Shown here piece by piece: positions 51,958-61,053 of a stretch of 64,000 bases of DNA (its first letter is position 1; every line of letters begins with the position of its first letter). This DNA is from Massilia sp. Root133. Its GTDB lineage: Bacteria > Pseudomonadota > Gammaproteobacteria > Burkholderiales > Burkholderiaceae_D. A program made the position numbers and the translations under genes. A model generated the notes under the pieces. That model was not told the DNA's origin. It saw only the letters and a list, made by a program, of their open reading frames with translations, and made no database searches. The stretch spans positions 62,001 to 126,000 of the forward strand of contig NZ_LMEW01000006.1 in assembly GCF_001426525.1 (NCBI RefSeq), in the 5' to 3' direction.

Positions 51958-53211
51958 ATGAAACGACGACACTTCATGGGCAGCTTCGCGGCCGCCGCCG
52001 GTGCGATGGGGTTGAAGAGCGCCGACGCGGCCACGCCGGCGCCACGCACGGGGAACGACCGCGAGTGGATGCTGAACCTGCTGCGCCGGATGGCCGAGCC
52101 GGTCCTGGAAGCGATGGCGAAGGGCGAGCTGAAAAAGCGCTTCGCGCTGGAGCTGAGCCCCACGTGGGACGGCCGCAGCCCGCAGGTCGCGTACCTGGAA
52201 TGCTTCGGCCGGCTCATCGCGGGCATCGCGCCGTGGCTGGCGCTGCCCGACGACGCGACGCCGGAAGGCCGCCTGCGCGCGCGCCTGCGCCAGCTCGCGC
52301 TGCAGTCGTACGCGCATGCCGTGGATCCGAGCAGCCCGGACTACCTGTCCTGGCGCGAGCATGGCCAGGCGCTGGTCGACTCGTCCTATTTCACGAACGC
52401 GCTGCTGCGTGCGCCGAAGGCCTTGTGGGATCCGCTCGACGCCACGACGAAGCAGCGCATCGTCACCGAGATCAAGGGCCTGCGCCGCGTGGAGCCGCCG
52501 TACATCAACTGGATGCTGTTCGCGGCGATGAACGAGGCGTTCCTGCTGTCGGTGGGCGAGCAGGCGGACCCGATGCGCACGAACGTCGCGATCCGCAAGG
52601 TGAACGAGTGGTATGTGGGCGACGGCTGGATCAAGGATGGCGAGACGTTCCACTTCGATTACTACAACTCGTACGTGATGTACCCGATGCTGGTCGAGAT
52701 CCTCGAGGTGCTGGAGCGGCACAACGCGCCGTTCTGGAACGGCAAGCCGGCGGACCTGCGTGTCCAGGCCATGAAGCGGATGCAGCGCTACGGCGAGCAC
52801 CTGGAGCGCTTTATTTCGCCGACGGGCACGTATCCGCCGATCGGGCGCTCGCTCACGTACCGCACGGCCGTGTTCCAGCCGCTCGCGCTGCTGGGCTGGC
52901 GCAAGCAGCTGCCGGCCAGCCTGCCGGAAGGGCAGGTCAGGGCGGCCATGCAGGCGGTGCACGAGGCCGTGTGGTCGGACCCGACGAATTTCACCAAAGA
53001 CGGCTACCTGACCCTCGGCTTCGTCGGCCACCACCCGGAGCTGGCCGACATCTATTCGAACAACGGCAGCATGTACATCGCCTCCGAAAGCCTGCTCGCG
53101 CTGGGCTTGCCGGCGACGGACTCCTACTGGACGAGCCCTGCCCAGGACTGGACGCAGAAGAAGGCCTTTGCAGGCCGCGCGTTCCCGAAGGATTACGCGG
53201 TCAACTACTGA
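51958..53211 (+). CDS. DUF2264-family protein, exported, putative glycoside hydrolase
   Basis: This 417-residue protein has a twin-arginine leader (MKRRHFMGSFAAAAG) and a predominantly helical body with PTWDGRSPQVAYLECFGRL, YINWMLFAAMNEAFLL, DGWIKDGETFHFDYYNSYVM and LGFVGHHPELADIYSNNGSM. These conserved Trp, Asp and His clusters are typical of DUF2264, an (alpha/alpha)6-barrel family in polysaccharide loci. Some relatives may be exo-acting glucuronidases (my recollection is CAZy GH154), which would fit the uronic acid theme. It ends the receptor/GH35 operon. The reaction is not established here. Confidence 0.85.
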   Translation: MKRRHFMGSFAAAAGAMGLKSADAATPAPRTGNDREWMLNLLRRMAEPVLEAMAKGELKKRFALELSPTWDGRSPQVAYLECFGRLIAGIAPWLALPDDATPEGRLRARLRQLALQSYAHAVDPSSPDYLSWREHGQALVDSSYFTNALLRAPKALWDPLDATTKQRIVTEIKGLRRVEPPYINWMLFAAMNEAFLLSVGEQADPMRTNVAIRKVNEWYVGDGWIKDGETFHFDYYNSYVMYPMLVEILEVLERHNAPFWNGKPADLRVQAMKRMQRYGEHLERFISPTGTYPPIGRSLTYRTAVFQPLALLGWRKQLPASLPEGQVRAAMQAVHEAVWSDPTNFTKDGYLTLGFVGHHPELADIYSNNGSMYIASESLLALGLPATDSYWTSPAQDWTQKKAFAGRAFPKDYAVNY

Positions 53212-53273
53212 AGCACATGCAGTGCGAATCGTCTTATATGTTTTTGGCATGCCAGAGCGTAAAGAAGCCATAG

Positions 53274-53287
53274 TGGTAACGATCGCA
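53274..53287. promoter_or_regulatory. LacI operator before TonB receptor 2, site 1
   Basis: TGGTAACGATCGCA has a perfect left half and centre and a weak right half. It lies just upstream of a TACAAT (-10 candidate at 53296), so it would cover the -35 region. Confidence 0.55.
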
Positions 53288-53343
53288 CTGCTCCGTACAA
53301 TAAAACCAGCGGGCGTACAGACACCCCTTTTAGCGTCGTGACG

Positions 53344-53357
53344 TGACAACGTTGTCG
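53344..53357. promoter_or_regulatory. LacI operator before TonB receptor 2, site 2
   Basis: TGACAACGTTGTCG contains the perfect 12-base palindrome GACAACGTTGTC, the same right half (TTGTC) seen at the lyase site. It is 70 bases downstream of site 1 and 57 bases before the receptor start. Confidence 0.65.
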
Positions 53358-53414
53358 CCGCCGCCCCGGAGAAAACAACCACATATTCGAATAACGGAGA
53401 TTGGAGACAAGAAC

Positions 53415-56183
53415 ATGATCAAGAACCGGATCAGCAAGACCGTACTCGCGACGGTCATCGCCGAGCTGTGCGTCGCCGGCTATGCCGGCGCGCAGACGAC
53501 GACCGCACAGCCCGCGGGCGGCGAAGTGCAGCAGGTGGTCGTCAGCGGCATCCGCGCGTCACTCAGCTCGTCGCTGATGACGAAGCGGCTGCAGGACGGC
53601 GTCGTCGATGCCGTGTCGGCCGAGGATGCCGGCAAGTTCCCCGACACGAACATCGCCGAATCGCTGCAGCGCGTGACGGGCGTGCAGATCCAGCGCAACA
53701 ACGGCGAGGGCCGCTACATCTCTGTGCGCGGCCTGGGCCCGGAATTCAACAACGTCCTGATCAACGGCCGCACGATGACGAGCGATACGGGAGGCCGCGA
53801 ATTCTCGTTCGACGTGCTGTCGTCCGACCTGATCTCCAAGGCCATCGTGTACAAGACGTCGCAGGCGTTCCTGCCCGAAGGCGGCATCGGTTCGACGGTC
53901 GACATCCAGACGGCGCGCCCGCTGTCCGGCAAGGTTGGCAGCTCGACCGTCGTCAACGTGTCGGATTCGTGGGACTCGAATTCGCGCAAGAACACGCCGA
54001 ACCTCAGCGCCCTGTACTCGTACGCGAACGCGGAAAAGAACTTCGGCGTGTCCGGCTCGCTGTCGTACACGGACCGTGCCTCGCGCCAGTACAAGGCCCT
54101 CAACGACGCCTGGAACCTGCTGGACGTGAAGATGATCAACGGCAACCTGAATTCCAAAGGGCTCACGGCGGCGGACGTCACGACGAAGAAGCTGCTCATG
54201 CCGCAAAGCTACGGCTTCCAGAACGAGGACGAAAGCCGCAAGCGCCTCGTCGCCAACACGACGGTGCAATACAATCCGTCGCGCGACTGGAAGATCACGG
54301 CCGACGCCCTGTATTCGCGCCTGAACCAGCGTAACAAGGTGATCGCCATCAGCGACTGGATGAATCCGACCCAGCTGAACGTGAAGACCGACGCGAACGG
54401 CCAGGTGACGGGTTTCGACCGTCCGGGCTCGAATTTCGTCGCCAACAACCCGGGCCTGGCCGCGGCGGGCATCCTGACCGAGGCGAACTCGAACGACATG
54501 ATCGTCAAGGGCGGCGACCGCCTGTCGACCACGCTGGCCTACGGCCTGAATTCGAAGTGGAACCTGTCGCCGGACTGGAAACTGGAGGCCGACCTGTCGT
54601 CGTCGCGCACGGCGATCGGCTATCCCGACCTGTGGATCGTGGCCGGCATGGTGCCGAAGAACGGCGACGTGCTGACGTTCGGCTCGACGCCGACGGTGAC
54701 CTTCGGCGACGGTATCGCAGATCCGTCGGCCGTGCGCGCGCACGCCGTCGGGAACACCATCGCCTCGAACCACGACGACCTGCACGAAGGGCGCCTGAAC
54801 GCGTCCTGGAGCACGGACATGGGCTGGTTCAAGGGCCTGCAGATGGGTACCGCGTACTCGCAGCGCAAGGTCGAGCACATCCAGTGGAGCTCCGATTCGT
54901 GGAACGCGTTCTCCGGCTACCACGTGTCGCTGCCGTCGTCGCTGTTCACCGTGACGCCGCTGGGCAATCCGTTCGGCAGCGGCGGCGGCGTGCCGGCGAA
55001 CTTCCTGAGCTTCGATCCGTACGACTACATGGCTTACCTGAACCAGCCGTCGCTGATCCCGCAATCGAACGACCCGGCCCATTACGCGGACAAGTCGGTC
55101 TTCCCGAACGGCCCGATGGCGATCGACTACACGAAGCCGTCGCTGTGGGCCGTGCGCGAGAAGGTGGCGAACGCGTTCGTCCAGTCGAGGTGGGAAGGCG
55201 AGGGCTGGTCCGGCGACCTGGGCCTGCGCTACATGCGCGTGAAGTCGCAGTCCTCGGGCACCAGCCGTATCCTGCTGTCGGCCGTGCAAAGCCCGAACGA
55301 CACGACCTATATCCAGAACTGGGGCCCGATGCAGACGAATTCGGTCGACAACAGCTACAACGCGTGGCTGCCGTCCGCCAACCTGAAGTTTGACCTCACG
55401 TCCGACATGCTGCTGCGCTTCGGCGCGTCGAAGACGCTGACCCGTCCGACGCTGAACCAGATGGGCGTCAGCAATTCGTATGGCGGCCGTACCGGCTATG
55501 TCACGAGCGGCGGCGGCAACCCGTACCTGAAGCCGATGCGTTCGAATAACTTCGACGTCTCGTACGAATGGTACCTGTCGAAGACGAACTACGTCAGCGC
55601 CGCGCTGTTCACGAAGAAGGTGTCGGACTTCCTGGAGACGTCGCTGCAGGACACGAAGCTGCCCCAGTATCCGAACGAGATCGTGCACGACACCCGTGTC
55701 CGCAACGGCCAGAAGGGCACGATCAAGGGCGCGGAACTGGCCGGCCAGTTTGCGTTCGACAAGATCCACCCGCTGCTGGAAGGCTTCGGCGTGACGGCGA
55801 ACTACACCTACGTGGATGCGGAAGCGAACCGCGATACGTCCGAGGGTCCCGTGGCCTGCGGTTATCCGGGCCTGTCGCGCCAGTCGTACAACGCGTCGCT
55901 GTTCTTCGAGAACAGCAAGTTCCAGGCACGGGCCAGCTATAACTGGCGCAATCACTTCTCCATCGATTGCGGCGGCGGCAGCACCTTGCCGCGCAACCGC
56001 GCGGCCTACGGCCAGACCGATGCGAGCCTGCGCTACAACCTGACCCAGCAACTGTCGCTGTACCTGGACGCCATCAACCTGACGAACGCCAAGGTGCACG
56101 AGTACGCCAACAACGACAGCCAGTTCCTCACGCTGGAAAACGACGGCCGCCGCATCAACCTCGGTTTGAGGATGCAGTTCTAA
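53415..56183 (+). CDS. TonB-dependent receptor 2 (Xanthomonas/Caulobacter type)
   Basis: This 922-residue receptor has a signal peptide ending GYAGAQ, a TonB-box-like QQVVVSGIRASLSSSL and a plug with VSAEDAGKFPDTNIAESLQR and YISVRGLGPEFNNVLINGRT. A long barrel closes with GRRINLGLRMQF (terminal Phe). The start at 53415 has GGAGACAAGAAC upstream, a leader very like that of receptor 1. It has its own promoter region with two LacI-type operators. It should import an oligosaccharide of the same glycan. A convergent esterase gene follows. Confidence 0.92.
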   Translation: MIKNRISKTVLATVIAELCVAGYAGAQTTTAQPAGGEVQQVVVSGIRASLSSSLMTKRLQDGVVDAVSAEDAGKFPDTNIAESLQRVTGVQIQRNNGEGRYISVRGLGPEFNNVLINGRTMTSDTGGREFSFDVLSSDLISKAIVYKTSQAFLPEGGIGSTVDIQTARPLSGKVGSSTVVNVSDSWDSNSRKNTPNLSALYSYANAEKNFGVSGSLSYTDRASRQYKALNDAWNLLDVKMINGNLNSKGLTAADVTTKKLLMPQSYGFQNEDESRKRLVANTTVQYNPSRDWKITADALYSRLNQRNKVIAISDWMNPTQLNVKTDANGQVTGFDRPGSNFVANNPGLAAAGILTEANSNDMIVKGGDRLSTTLAYGLNSKWNLSPDWKLEADLSSSRTAIGYPDLWIVAGMVPKNGDVLTFGSTPTVTFGDGIADPSAVRAHAVGNTIASNHDDLHEGRLNASWSTDMGWFKGLQMGTAYSQRKVEHIQWSSDSWNAFSGYHVSLPSSLFTVTPLGNPFGSGGGVPANFLSFDPYDYMAYLNQPSLIPQSNDPAHYADKSVFPNGPMAIDYTKPSLWAVREKVANAFVQSRWEGEGWSGDLGLRYMRVKSQSSGTSRILLSAVQSPNDTTYIQNWGPMQTNSVDNSYNAWLPSANLKFDLTSDMLLRFGASKTLTRPTLNQMGVSNSYGGRTGYVTSGGGNPYLKPMRSNNFDVSYEWYLSKTNYVSAALFTKKVSDFLETSLQDTKLPQYPNEIVHDTRVRNGQKGTIKGAELAGQFAFDKIHPLLEGFGVTANYTYVDAEANRDTSEGPVACGYPGLSRQSYNASLFFENSKFQARASYNWRNHFSIDCGGGSTLPRNRAAYGQTDASLRYNLTQQLSLYLDAINLTNAKVHEYANNDSQFLTLENDGRRINLGLRMQF

Positions 56184-56189
56184 GCAGTA

Positions 56190-56232
56190 GGGGTCAGAGT
56201 CTGGCGCCGTACGGCGGCGATGCTCTGACCCC
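56190..56232. repeat. REP-like inverted repeat, probable bidirectional terminator
   Basis: GGGGTCAGAG and CTCTGACCCC form 10-base arms around a 23-base loop that itself contains the palindrome CGCCGTACGGCG. It fills the 66-base gap between the convergent receptor 2 and esterase genes. The arm sequence is shared with the palindrome at 43953. Confidence 0.7.
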
Positions 56233-56249
56233 GAATGCCGATGCGCCGA

Positions 56250-57143
56250 TTATTGGATCAGCTTGCGGTCGCGCAGCCACTCCTCGGCGCGCTTCGGCCA
56301 CAGCGAGAAGTCGCCGTGGTCGGCGCCCATGCCGGCGCCGTGGCCGCCGCGCTCGAACAGGTGCATCTCGGCCGGCACGTGGGCGCGGGTGAGGGCCTGG
56401 AAGAACAGGATGCTGTTCTCGACCGGCACGGCGCCGTCGTCCTGCGCGTGGACGAGGAACACGGGCGGCGTCTGCGCGGTAACGCGGGTCTCCACCGACA
56501 TCGCCTTCACCTGTTCCGGCGCTGGATGGGCGCCGAGCAGGGCGTAGCGCGAGCCTTCGTGCGCGAACGGCGGCATCAGGGTGATCACCGGGTACACCAG
56601 CAGCGCGAAGTCGGGGCGCGCGCTGACGGCATCCAGCGCGGCGCCCGTGCGGCCCGCCGGGTCGTCGAACAGCGTGGCCGCGCTGGCGGCGAGGTGGCCG
56701 CCGGCCGAGCTGCCCATCACGCCGACATGGTCGGGCGCCACGCCGTAGTCGGCGGCATGCGCGCGCACGGTACGCAGCGCGCGCAGCACGTCCTGCAGCG
56801 GCGCCGGGTGGCCGTAGTCCGCCAGCCGGTACTTCAGCACGAAGGCGGCGACGCCGAGGCTGGACAACCATTGCGCGTACTGCTTGCCTTCATGGTCGGC
56901 CGCCAGGAACTGGTAGCTGCCGCCGGGGCAGATGATGACCGCGGTCTTCGCGGCGTGGCCCGCGGCGGCGGGGTAATACGTCAGCGACGGCTGCGAGACG
57001 TTGCTGATGAAGGTCCCGTCGATCTTTTCCGGGCCGGGATTCGCTTTCGCGTTCGGCACGCCCTCCGGCCAGAGCGGAATCACGGCCGTCTGCGCCTGGG
57101 CGCCGACGGCGAGGAAAATCAGAGACAACAACAGTTTGCGCAT
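56250..57143 (-). CDS. Exported alpha/beta-hydrolase, acetylesterase-like
   Basis: This 297-residue esterase has a signal peptide (MRKLLLSLIFLAVGAQAQ), an oxyanion motif ICPGGSYQFLA, nucleophile elbow GVMGSSAGGH (Ser146), acid loop VHAQDDGAVPVENS and catalytic His in FERGGHGAGMG. It resembles the acetyl-xylan or carbohydrate esterases found in polysaccharide loci, so it probably removes acetyl groups from the glycan before lyases and glycosidases act. It is divergent from the GH3 gene with 153 bases between them. Confidence 0.87.
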   Translation of the reverse strand: MRKLLLSLIFLAVGAQAQTAVIPLWPEGVPNAKANPGPEKIDGTFISNVSQPSLTYYPAAAGHAAKTAVIICPGGSYQFLAADHEGKQYAQWLSSLGVAAFVLKYRLADYGHPAPLQDVLRALRTVRAHAADYGVAPDHVGVMGSSAGGHLAASAATLFDDPAGRTGAALDAVSARPDFALLVYPVITLMPPFAHEGSRYALLGAHPAPEQVKAMSVETRVTAQTPPVFLVHAQDDGAVPVENSILFFQALTRAHVPAEMHLFERGGHGAGMGADHGDFSLWPKRAEEWLRDRKLIQ

Positions 57144-57296
57144 GGAAAACCCCTTGAAATAAAAGGGATTGTCGTCACGGGCGCGCGCACGGCGCAATTA
57201 TGAAAATGGCGGATGGCGGCAATGATTTCTGCCGATGCTGCGATTTCCTGTGCCGTTCCGGCTACCATCTCCTCTTTTTTGCACAAGGAGCTGCAC

Positions 57297-59543
57297 GTGG
57301 ACCGTCTCGCCACCATCAGGAACAGGATCGCACTGCTGTGCGCCACCGCCGTCTGCTGCGGCAGCGCGCTCGCCGCCGAGCCATGGATGAATGCGAAGCT
57401 TCCGGCGGACGAGCGGGCCGCCCTCGTGCTGCGCGAGATGACGCAGGACGAAAAACTGAAGCTCGTCTTCGGTTACTTCGGTATGGACAATGATGGCAAG
57501 AAGATGAAGCGCCCGGCGCCGTCGCACGACCAGTCGGCGGGTTTCATCTACGGCGTGCCGCGCCTGGGCATCCCGCATTTGTGGGAAACGGACGCCGGCC
57601 TCGGCGTGGCCAGCCAGGCCGGCCCGAACGTGCGCCCGGCGACCGCGCTGCCGTCCGGCCTGAACACGGCGGCCACGTGGGACGTCGGCACCGCCTATGC
57701 GGGCGGCGCGATGATCGGCGCGGAGGCGCGCGCCTATGGCTTCAACGTGCTGCTGGCGGGCGGCGTCAACCTGATGCGCGATCCGCGCAACGGGCGCAAT
57801 TTCGAGTACGGCGGCGAGGACCCGCTGCTGGCCGGCCGCATGGTCGGCGCGCAGATCCGGGGCATCCAGTCCAACCACGTCGTCTCCACGCTGAAACACT
57901 TCGCGCTGAACGACCAGGAGGCGGGCCGCACGACGCTGAACGTGCTGATCTCCGAGCAGGCCGCGGTGACGTCCGACCTGCTGGCGTTGCAGATCGCGAA
58001 CGAGGAGGGCAATCCCGGCGCCGTGATGTGTGCCTATAACCGCGTCAACGGCGCCTACTCGTGCGAGAACCGCTGGCTGCTGACCGAGGTGCTGAAGGGC
58101 GACTGGGGCTTCAAGGGCTGGGTGATGTCGGACTGGGGCGCCGTCCACAGCACGGTGCCGGCGGCGAACGCCGGCCTGGACCAGCAGTCCGGCATGCCGT
58201 TCGACCTGGCCGACTACTTCGGCGCGCCGCTGAAGGAAGCCGTCGCGAACGGCTGGGTACCGCAGGCGCGCCTGGACGACATGGCGCGCCGCATCCTGCG
58301 CACGATGTTCGACCACGGCGTCGTCGACCACCCCGTCGCGCCGGCGCCGGAGACTATCGACTTCAAGGCGCATGCGGCCGTGTCGATCAAGGATGCGCAG
58401 GAAGGCATGGTCCTGCTGAAGAATGCCGCGCGGACGCTGCCCCTGGCCCCGGCCGTGAAGCGGATCGCCGTCATCGGCGGCCACGCGGACAAGGGCGTGC
58501 TGGCGGGCGGCGGCTCGTCGCTGGTGTACCCGGCCGGCGGCAATGCGGTGCCGGGCATCGCGCCGACGTCCTGGCCCGGTCCCGTCATGTATTACCCGTC
58601 GGCGCCGCTGGAGGCGATCCGCCGGCGCGCGCCCGGCGCGACGGTCAAGTATGCCGACGGCGCCGACCGCGCCGCGGCGGCCGCGCTGGCGCGCGAGGCC
58701 GACGTCGTCGTCGTGTTCGCGACGCAGTGGACGGGCGAGGGCGTGGACGCGCCCGACCTGTCCCTGCCGGCCGGCCAGGAAGACCTGATCGCGGCCGTGG
58801 CGGCGGCCAATCCGCGGACGGTGGTCGTGCTGGAGACGGGCGGTCCCGTCGTGATGCCGTGGCTGTCGAACGTGGCCGCGGTGCTGGAAGCGTGGTATCC
58901 CGGCACCAGCGGCGGCGAGGCCATCGCGGGCATCCTGTTCGGCGAGGCCAACCCGTCCGGCCACCTGCCGGCCACGTTCCCGGCGTCGACGGCGCAACTG
59001 CCGCGTCCCGTGCTGGACGGTTATCTTGACGGGAACGAACGCCGCTTCGACGTCGATTACCACGAAGGCGCGGCCGTCGGCTACAAATGGTTCGACCTGA
59101 AAGGCCTGAAGCCGCTGTTCCCGTTCGGGCACGGCCTGTCCTACACCGACTTCACGCTGTCCGGCCTGAAGGCGGCGGCCAGGGACGGCATCGTGACCGC
59201 GTCGTTCACCGTCGCGAACACGGGCAAGCGGGCGGGCAAGGAAGTGGCGCAAGTCTATGTGGCGCCCGTCGGCGCGCGCTGGGAAGCGCCGAAGCGCCTC
59301 GGCGGCTTCGCGAAGGTGGACGTGCAGCCCGGCGCCGCCGCGCAGGCGTCCGTGACCATCGATCCGCGCCTGCTGGCCGTCTACGATGCCCCCACGAAGC
59401 GGTGGAACGTGGCGGCCGGCGACTACCGTGTCATCCTCGCGGCCAGCGCGGCGGACGACAAGGCGCAGGAGACGACGGTGCGCCTGGAAGCGGCGTCGTA
59501 CGACGTCCACGGCAAGCCCCTGCGCACCCGCGCGGCGCCCTGA
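57297..59543 (+). CDS. GH3 beta-glycosidase, exported
   Basis: This 748-residue enzyme has the two-domain GH3 form. The barrel shows GVPRLGIPHLWETDAGLG, NLMRDPRNGRNFEYGGEDP, STLKHFALNDQEAGR and the nucleophile motif GWVMSDWGAVHS (Asp279). The second domain is followed by a fibronectin-III-like C-terminal domain (LKPLFPFGHGLSYTDFTLSG). I chose the GTG at 57297 because AAGGAG lies 6 bases upstream and it gives a clear signal peptide ending GSALAA; the open frame runs 84 bases further. It probably trims glucosyl, xylosyl or related beta-linked sugars. Confidence 0.9.
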   Translation: MDRLATIRNRIALLCATAVCCGSALAAEPWMNAKLPADERAALVLREMTQDEKLKLVFGYFGMDNDGKKMKRPAPSHDQSAGFIYGVPRLGIPHLWETDAGLGVASQAGPNVRPATALPSGLNTAATWDVGTAYAGGAMIGAEARAYGFNVLLAGGVNLMRDPRNGRNFEYGGEDPLLAGRMVGAQIRGIQSNHVVSTLKHFALNDQEAGRTTLNVLISEQAAVTSDLLALQIANEEGNPGAVMCAYNRVNGAYSCENRWLLTEVLKGDWGFKGWVMSDWGAVHSTVPAANAGLDQQSGMPFDLADYFGAPLKEAVANGWVPQARLDDMARRILRTMFDHGVVDHPVAPAPETIDFKAHAAVSIKDAQEGMVLLKNAARTLPLAPAVKRIAVIGGHADKGVLAGGGSSLVYPAGGNAVPGIAPTSWPGPVMYYPSAPLEAIRRRAPGATVKYADGADRAAAAALAREADVVVVFATQWTGEGVDAPDLSLPAGQEDLIAAVAAANPRTVVVLETGGPVVMPWLSNVAAVLEAWYPGTSGGEAIAGILFGEANPSGHLPATFPASTAQLPRPVLDGYLDGNERRFDVDYHEGAAVGYKWFDLKGLKPLFPFGHGLSYTDFTLSGLKAAARDGIVTASFTVANTGKRAGKEVAQVYVAPVGARWEAPKRLGGFAKVDVQPGAAAQASVTIDPRLLAVYDAPTKRWNVAAGDYRVILAASAADDKAQETTVRLEAASYDVHGKPLRTRAAP

Positions 59544-59559
59544 CGGGTGAGCGTCGCCC

Positions 59560-59577
59560 CGTTGCGTAACTGCAACG
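59560..59577 (+). other. Small hairpin after the GH3 gene
   Basis: CGTTGC and GCAACG pair around a GTAACT loop, starting 17 bases after the GH3 stop. No T tract follows, so it is at most a weak terminator or mRNA 3' end. Confidence 0.3.
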
Positions 59578-59674
59578 CGGCGACGAAACCGCGATCCGGC
59601 GTGGGTGGGCTGTTATGATTCCAGCGACGTCCCCATGAGAGGTGACGGCCGGAGACAATCACCCACCATGCCAT

Positions 59675-60877
59675 ATGCAAGAGTTTTATAAGAAGGCGTT
59701 GTACGCGTTCATGCTGATCGTGCTCGCGGACGCGCTGCTGGCGATCGTGCTCGTCGACCGCAGCTATCTGTCGCAGCAGCTGCCGCTGGCGCAGGAGGCC
59801 GGCGATGCCGGCGCGCTCCGCTGGCGCGTCGGCGTCACGGCGAAGCAGTGGTACCCGCCGATGGTCCAGGTCGACGCCAAGGCACGCGACAAGCTGCGCT
59901 TCGACCTGAACCTGCCGGCGGCCGATCCGGATCCGAACGCGTCCGCGGACCTGCTGGCAAGCGACGGCAAGGGCCGGCCCCTGCAGGCCGACCTGTCGAT
60001 GTACAACACCATCTCGTTCGTCGCGAAATGCGCGCCCGCCAATTCGCTGATGTTCATCGTCTCGAACTTCGACGAGCACGTGTCGCAGCGCGGGAATTAC
60101 CTGACTTATCCGCCCGCCACGACCTATTTCTCATGCAACGAGGCGGGCGTGCCGGTGACGCTCGACCTGACGCGGCTGACGATTCCCCCATGGTGGTTCG
60201 ACGCGGTGCATCGCGACCTGTCGCGCCAGGATTACCTGCTCGACCGCGTGGAACGCATGGTCTTCGGCGCGACGCCGCAGAGTCCGCGCGGCGTGCCGGC
60301 CCGCGTCGAGATCAGCTGGATCACGCTGCGCGGCCGCGACTACCGCTACCTGGACTGGCTGGCCGGCCTCGTGACGGCGGGCTGGATCGCGTTCGGCGTG
60401 TGGTTCTTCCGCGGCCACGCGCGCGCGATGCTCGCGAGCGTGGACACGCAGCTCAAGAAGGACCTGCCGCTCGTCGCCTACCGCCAGCTGACGCTGGAGC
60501 CTTACCGCGACAAGGAAAAGGCGGCGGTGCTGAAGTTCATCGCGACGAATTACACGAATCCGGAACTGGACCTCGAAGGCGTCGTCGCCGCCACGGGGAC
60601 GAACCGCACCAAGGTCAACGACGTGCTCAAATCGGAACTCGGCATGACGTTCACCAGTTACCTGAACAAGCTGCGCCTGACCGAGGCGGCACGGCTGCTC
60701 ACCGAGAAAAACGAGACGACCGTCGCCGAAATCGCGTACTCGGTCGGGTATGCCAACGTCTCGTATTTCAACAAGCTGTTCAAGGAGGAGTACGGGTGCA
60801 CCCCGAAGGCCTTCCGCACGCTGGCGGACCAGCAGCCCCCGCCCGCCGATCCTGTGCAGGAAACCGCAGCGCCATGA
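59675..60877 (+). CDS. Membrane-anchored AraC-type regulator with a periplasmic domain
   Basis: This 400-residue protein starts with a membrane helix (residues 9-27, AFMLIVLADALLAIVLV). It continues with about 195 residues of likely periplasmic beta-rich domain, a second helix around 224-246 (AGLVTAGWIAFGVWFF) and a C-terminal cytoplasmic AraC/HTH_18 domain. Its two helix-turn-helices are DLEGVVAATGTNRTKVNDVL and VAEIAYSVGYANVSYFNKLF. This resembles a one-protein version of hybrid sensor regulators of polysaccharide loci. It lies between GH3 and TonB receptor 3 and probably activates one of them when a periplasmic oligosaccharide binds. The start is uncertain: an in-frame GTG lies at 59642. 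Confidence 0.85.
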   Translation: MQEFYKKALYAFMLIVLADALLAIVLVDRSYLSQQLPLAQEAGDAGALRWRVGVTAKQWYPPMVQVDAKARDKLRFDLNLPAADPDPNASADLLASDGKGRPLQADLSMYNTISFVAKCAPANSLMFIVSNFDEHVSQRGNYLTYPPATTYFSCNEAGVPVTLDLTRLTIPPWWFDAVHRDLSRQDYLLDRVERMVFGATPQSPRGVPARVEISWITLRGRDYRYLDWLAGLVTAGWIAFGVWFFRGHARAMLASVDTQLKKDLPLVAYRQLTLEPYRDKEKAAVLKFIATNYTNPELDLEGVVAATGTNRTKVNDVLKSELGMTFTSYLNKLRLTEAARLLTEKNETTVAEIAYSVGYANVSYFNKLFKEEYGCTPKAFRTLADQQPPPADPVQETAAP

Positions 60878-60994
60878 GTCAAGTCGTTGCGCAGGCCATA
60901 CACATCGCAATTTTCATGTGCCGTGCTGGTGATTTTCACAATTGTTCCACTGGTTGCTCCTGATCAAAATCGTTGCACCGCCATTAAGCGGTAC

Positions 60995-61011
60995 ATGCCG
61001 TCTTTCGGCAT
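60995..61011 (+). other. Stem-loop in the leader of TonB receptor 3
   Basis: ATGCCG and CGGCAT pair around TCTTT, 42 bases before the receptor start. It could be a small leader structure affecting mRNA stability; no further evidence is visible. Confidence 0.3.
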
Positions 61012-61053
61012 TCCGATAAGAACGGCGCACAAAAACGCAGAGGAGAATACCAA

